Positions 60,997 through 64,000 of a stretch of DNA of 64,000 nt are shown here, piece after piece. Within the stretch, counting starts at the first letter, position 1; every line of letters starts with the position of its first letter. The notes below the pieces were generated by a model that had not been told where the DNA came from, made no database searches, and saw only the letters and a list, made by a program, of their open reading frames with translations. The stretch comes from Rhodospirillaceae bacterium (GTDB taxonomy: Bacteria > Pseudomonadota > Alphaproteobacteria > Rhodospirillales > Rhodospirillaceae), in NCBI GenBank assembly GCA_040219235.1, contig JAVJSV010000012.1:496001-560000 (forward strand). Reading direction: 5' to 3'. The translations under genes and the position numbers were made by a program.

Positions 60997-62445
60997 TTAC
61001 TCGTCAGAAAGCGGAAAATAATATGGTCCGCCGTTGCGGTAACTTTCCAGGCGCGCGCGTTCCAGTTTATCGATTTTACTTTCCCAGGACGTAACGCCGT
61101 TTCTAAGCTCGGACGCTTTAACGGTGACGGGCCAACGGGGCACGCGACCCTGGGTGTCCTGCACCAAATAGGTCAGGGTGGGGTCGTCGCGGCTGGTGTC
61201 AAAGTCGAGCAGGCCCACGTTGGCGGATTCAAACACCGGGTTGCGCAGGCGGATTTCCGGGCGGCGCTCCAGCCAGCTGTCGGTGGGGTTCTGCGCCAGG
61301 GGAGAGCTGGTCAGATCGTACAGGTCGTAACCGCCCTCGTCGGAGAACGGAATACAGTTGGCCTCGGCCACATGGGTGTCGCCAGATAACAGCACCACGC
61401 CGTCGATGGCGGTGTCGCGGATGAACGCGAACAGATCATTGCGTTCGGTCAGGAAGGCCGACCAGGCATCGCCGGTTGGGCCTTTGGCTTTGGTCCAGCC
61501 ACTGCCGCTGACCAGAACCTTGAACGGTGCGCGGGAGGCTTTGAGTTCGGCCTTTAGCCACTCTAGCTGTTTGGTGCCGAGCATGGTTTTGCTGGCGCTA
61601 TCGGGCTCTGCATTGGGGTCGCGGTAATAGCGCACGTCGAGCATGAAGAAGTCGATGCCGCCATAGCTGTAGGAAAAAAACACGCCAGGGGTGTCGGGCA
61701 GGCCGTAAGAGGGATTGGCCCAGTACTGTTTGAAGGCGTCCAGGCCGATATCCTTCACAGGGTTGGTGCGGTCGTGATCGTTGAGGCCGAAATCGTGGTC
61801 ATCCCAGATTGCCAGATGAGGGATATTGCGCAGCACGGGTTGCAGGCTCGGCACCAGGCGCTGGCGGCGGTACTCTTCCTGAAAAATATCCAGCGTGCGG
61901 GTGTCGGCATAAATGTTATCGCCCAGCCACAAAAAGAGGTCCGGCTTGGCGTTATTCACAACCGTCCAAATGGGCTGGGTGGCATCTTCCTGAATGCGTG
62001 CACAAGAGCCGAAGCCGACGCGAAACGCACCGCGCCATCCGTCTGCGGGTGCGGTTTTGAAGGTGAAGGGCGGGAGGTCTTCTTGATAGTCATCCGGCTG
62101 ACCTTCAATGATCAGGCGATAGTAATAGGCGGTGTTGGGTTTGAGACCGGTCACCACAACCCGCACCGTATGGTCGTCTTCCGGTTTGGCGGTGACGGCG
62201 GCACTTATCTGGGATGTTTCCAGCAAGGGCGTGTCGCCGTATTCCACCTGAACCTTCAGGGGATCACTGACCCGCGCCCATACCATGATGGATGTGGGGG
62301 TGACCGCACCCAGCATAGGGCCTTGCATGACCCGGCGCTTGCCGGTGCTGCTTTGGGCTGCAGCCTGTTTTCCGGTGTGCAGACCGGACCCGACCAAGGT
62401 CACGCCGGTGTATTTCAGGAACGTCCGTTTACTGATGTGCGGCAT
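60997..62445 (-). CDS. phoD: PhoD-type alkaline phosphatase/phosphodiesterase
   Basis: Protein of 482 aa. The N-terminus MPHISKRTFLKYTG resembles a Tat signal (S-R-R-x-F-L-K) but has Lys-Arg instead of Arg-Arg, followed by a hydrophobic stretch and QAAA|QS. The N-terminal Fn3-like domain (about 40–145) precedes the metallophosphatase core: VGFGSCARIQ, LFLWLGDNIYADTR (about 172–185), AIWDDHDFGLNDHDR (about 213–227) and LLSGDTHVAEANC (about 353–365), which hold the Fe/Ca ligands of PhoD. It releases phosphate from mono- or diesters outside the inner membrane. It lies between the TonB receptor and PhoX, on the strand of the receptor. Confidence 0.92.
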   Translation of the reverse strand: MPHISKRTFLKYTGVTLVGSGLHTGKQAAAQSSTGKRRVMQGPMLGAVTPTSIMVWARVSDPLKVQVEYGDTPLLETSQISAAVTAKPEDDHTVRVVVTGLKPNTAYYYRLIIEGQPDDYQEDLPPFTFKTAPADGWRGAFRVGFGSCARIQEDATQPIWTVVNNAKPDLFLWLGDNIYADTRTLDIFQEEYRRQRLVPSLQPVLRNIPHLAIWDDHDFGLNDHDRTNPVKDIGLDAFKQYWANPSYGLPDTPGVFFSYSYGGIDFFMLDVRYYRDPNAEPDSASKTMLGTKQLEWLKAELKASRAPFKVLVSGSGWTKAKGPTGDAWSAFLTERNDLFAFIRDTAIDGVVLLSGDTHVAEANCIPFSDEGGYDLYDLTSSPLAQNPTDSWLERRPEIRLRNPVFESANVGLLDFDTSRDDPTLTYLVQDTQGRVPRWPVTVKASELRNGVTSWESKIDKLERARLESYRNGGPYYFPLSDE

Positions 62446-62622
62446 GCCTTTATGACTCCTGTGTGACGCGGCAAAGATTCACTGTCGTGCTGTAATCCGG
62501 CATAAGCGGCGGCGGCAAGAGGCACAGGGCAAGCGTCGCAAAAACTTCACGAGACGGATGTGAAACGGATGCCTAACTAGGGGTACAAGCTTGCCCTTTA
62601 TTGAGATGAGAAGTGGAGTCAC

Positions 62623-64000
62623 ATGACGGATACGGCCCCAAAGACAGTTTCTAAGAGTGTTCCTGAAACCAGTGACGCGCCTAAGTATTTATCTGCTCTT
62701 GCGCCGAGCCCTACTCCGGCTGTGGCTCAAGACGCTGATTTTGCGACCTTGGCGCGGCGTGATTTGTTGCACGGCACGGCGGCGGCCATGGCGGTTGCGG
62801 CGTTGGCCCCCGAGGCCTTGCGCAGTGCCACTGCGATGGCCGCACCCGAGGGCGAGTCGCTCTATTTTAAGGAACTCACCCATGGCATTGATGACACCCA
62901 TCATGTGGCGGAGGGTTATAACGCCGATGTGCTGGTGCGCTGGGGCGATCCGTTGTTTGTGGACGCGCCCGCGTTCACGCCGGACTCTTTGACCGGAGCC
63001 GCACAACTCAAACAGTTTGGCTACAACTGCGATTTTATTGGCTATTTTCCATTGCCCCTGGGCTCGCAAAACTCAGACCACGGTTTGCTGTGCGTCAACC
63101 ACGAATACACTTCCAGCGATTTGATGTTTGGCGATGTGCGCGGGTCCAGCCCCTATCCGGCCCCGACCCGGCGGCACATGGAGGTTGAAATGGCCGCCCA
63201 TGGGCACACGGTTGTTGAGGTGAAGCGGGCCGCCAACGGCACCTGGGGCTATGTGCAGGACAGTGCCTACAACCGCCGCATCACCGCCGGTGATACGGTG
63301 ATGTCGCTCTCTGGTCCGGCGGCGGGACATGAGCGTTTGAAAACCACCGATGACCCGACGGGGCGCTCGGTCATTGGCACATTTAACAATTGTGCGGGCG
63401 GGCAAACGCCCTGGGGCACGTGCCTGATGGCCGAAGAAAACGTGCATTATTATTTCAGTGGAGATCCGCGCGGCACGGACGAAGCAGGCAACCATCTGGC
63501 CATGGGGATTACGCAAGAGTTGCGCTATTCCTGGAGCACATATATCGACCGCTTTAATGTGAAGAAGGAACCCCATGAGCCGAACCGCTTTGGTTGGGTG
63601 GTGGAGTACGACCCTTACGATCCCAATTCCCAACCTGTAAAGCGCACCGCCCTGGGCCGGTTTAAACATGAAGGGGCCACCACGGTCATCAGCAAAGACG
63701 GGCGCCTGGTGGTGTACACCGGCGATGACCAGTTGTTTCAATATATCTATAAGTTTGTGTCCCGCCGAAAAGTTGATCTCGAAAACCGCGATGCCAATCG
63801 TGATCTTTTGGATGACGGTGTTTTGTATGTGGCGCGTTTTGAAGAAGACGGCACTTTAGAATGGCTGCCGCTGATCTGGGGCGCTGGCCCGCTGACGCCG
63901 GACAACGGCTTTGCCGATCAAGGCGATGTGCTGATCGAAACCCGCCGGGCGGCGTCGTTTATGGGGGCGACCCCCATGGACCGGCCCGAGGATGTGGAAA
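62623..64000 (+). CDS. phoX: PhoX-type alkaline phosphatase, cut by the window end
   Basis: ATG at 62623 opens a frame that runs to the window end without a stop (459 codons seen). A Tat-like leader has ARRDLLHGTAAAMAVAAL (45–62) after an unusually long hydrophilic N-region of about 40 residues, as normal for PhoX. The core has VNHEYTSSDLMFG (about 156–168) and NNCAGGQTPWGTCLMAEEN (about 264–282), with the two cysteines and the Glu residues that help bind the Fe2–Ca3 cofactor, then RFKHEGAT and VYTGDD. It cleaves phosphate from many organic esters in the periplasm. Divergent from phoD, 177 bp apart; the two probably share a Pho-type control region. Confidence 0.93.
   Translation, partial: MTDTAPKTVSKSVPETSDAPKYLSALAPSPTPAVAQDADFATLARRDLLHGTAAAMAVAALAPEALRSATAMAAPEGESLYFKELTHGIDDTHHVAEGYNADVLVRWGDPLFVDAPAFTPDSLTGAAQLKQFGYNCDFIGYFPLPLGSQNSDHGLLCVNHEYTSSDLMFGDVRGSSPYPAPTRRHMEVEMAAHGHTVVEVKRAANGTWGYVQDSAYNRRITAGDTVMSLSGPAAGHERLKTTDDPTGRSVIGTFNNCAGGQTPWGTCLMAEENVHYYFSGDPRGTDEAGNHLAMGITQELRYSWSTYIDRFNVKKEPHEPNRFGWVVEYDPYDPNSQPVKRTALGRFKHEGATTVISKDGRLVVYTGDDQLFQYIYKFVSRRKVDLENRDANRDLLDDGVLYVARFEEDGTLEWLPLIWGAGPLTPDNGFADQGDVLIETRRAASFMGATPMDRPEDVE

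Noticed and set aside
60891-62553. AAACTTCAC occurring upstream of both the TonB receptor and phoX
   Set aside because: A shared 9-mer in two gaps is not enough to argue for a regulator site without a wider comparison.
62446-62622. Possible Pho box between phoD and phoX (CTGTCGT…CTGTAAT)
   Set aside because: The half-sites are 8 bp apart, not the 11-bp period of PhoB sites, and the match is weak, so it is not listed as a feature.
62657-62992. 111-codon plus-strand frame at the phoX start
   Set aside because: It is out of frame with the phoX coding sequence that begins at 62623 and is arginine-rich shadow sequence.

Overview
The window reads as chromosome of a free-living, probably marine or aquatic alphaproteobacterium with a Rhodospirillales-like gene set. 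This rests on the linked order ppx/gppA–rlmE–guaB–rsmB–guaA, a Caulobacter-type TonB receptor, TRAP transporters, PhoX/PhoD phosphatases, moderate G+C and dense genes with many GTG/TTG starts. It is inference; no rRNA gene is present to fix the taxon. I see no phage, transposase, integrase, CRISPR array or plasmid gene.

Layout. 1–6.1 kb: tail of an unknown gene, a small unknown gene, an amidase, a TPR/glycosyltransferase-like protein, and an acyl-CoA dehydrogenase + PaaK-type CoA ligase operon. 6.3–10.8 kb: a YcnI/DUF1775 copper-type protein, facing a five-gene minus-strand operon (membrane protein, SDR, NodB/PuuE-type deacetylase, MaoC hydratase, tandem-YCII secreted protein). 10.9–13.4 kb: four tandem secreted Sel1/TPR-like paralogs with four invariant cysteines. 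13.4–16.4 kb: two CurA-type reductases, DUF1330 and a short methyltransferase. 16.7–20.8 kb: a complete TRAP transporter (dctPQM) divergent from a CpeT-like protein. 20.9–26.5 kb: GST, isochorismatase-type hydrolase, threonine ammonia-lyase, FkbM methyltransferase, EamA exporter and an orphan TRAP binding protein. 26.6–31.3 kb: zinc alcohol dehydrogenase and two tandem ThDP enzymes. 31.3–40.2 kb: NSS transporter, exostosin-like glycosyltransferase, a MoaD/ThiS-like protein paired with a BNR beta-propeller, GPH symporter, amidohydrolase and an orphan family-5 binding protein. 40.3–47.4 kb: YheS-type ABC-F, DAACS symporter, NTF2-like protein, unknown protein, solitary ABC ATPase, second YcnI, DUF2189 membrane protein. 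47.6–56.3 kb: tRNA-Gln(CTG), then the core housekeeping block and a TPR-GT41 glycosyltransferase overlapping guaA. 56.5–58.0 kb: cupin and a TylF-type methyltransferase bracketed by a 22-bp direct repeat. 58–64 kb: phosphate-acquisition-like cluster of TonB receptor, PhoD and PhoX (cut by the window end).

How it fits together. The accessory part is catabolic and transport-heavy: CoA ligase, acyl-CoA dehydrogenase, MaoC hydratase, SDR, ThDP enzymes, amidase and amidohydrolase next to TRAP, NSS, GPH, DAACS and ABC uptake parts. The best candidates for something undescribed are the four-cysteine Sel1-like array (10.9–13.4 kb), the ubiquitin-like MoaD/ThiS protein with residues after its Gly-Gly coupled to a beta-propeller (33.9–35.2 kb), four 26-bp hairpin repeats that begin inside the guaB stop codon (51.26–51.36 kb), and the repeat-bracketed methyltransferase (57 kb). 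All assignments come from reading the sequence; no database search was run.
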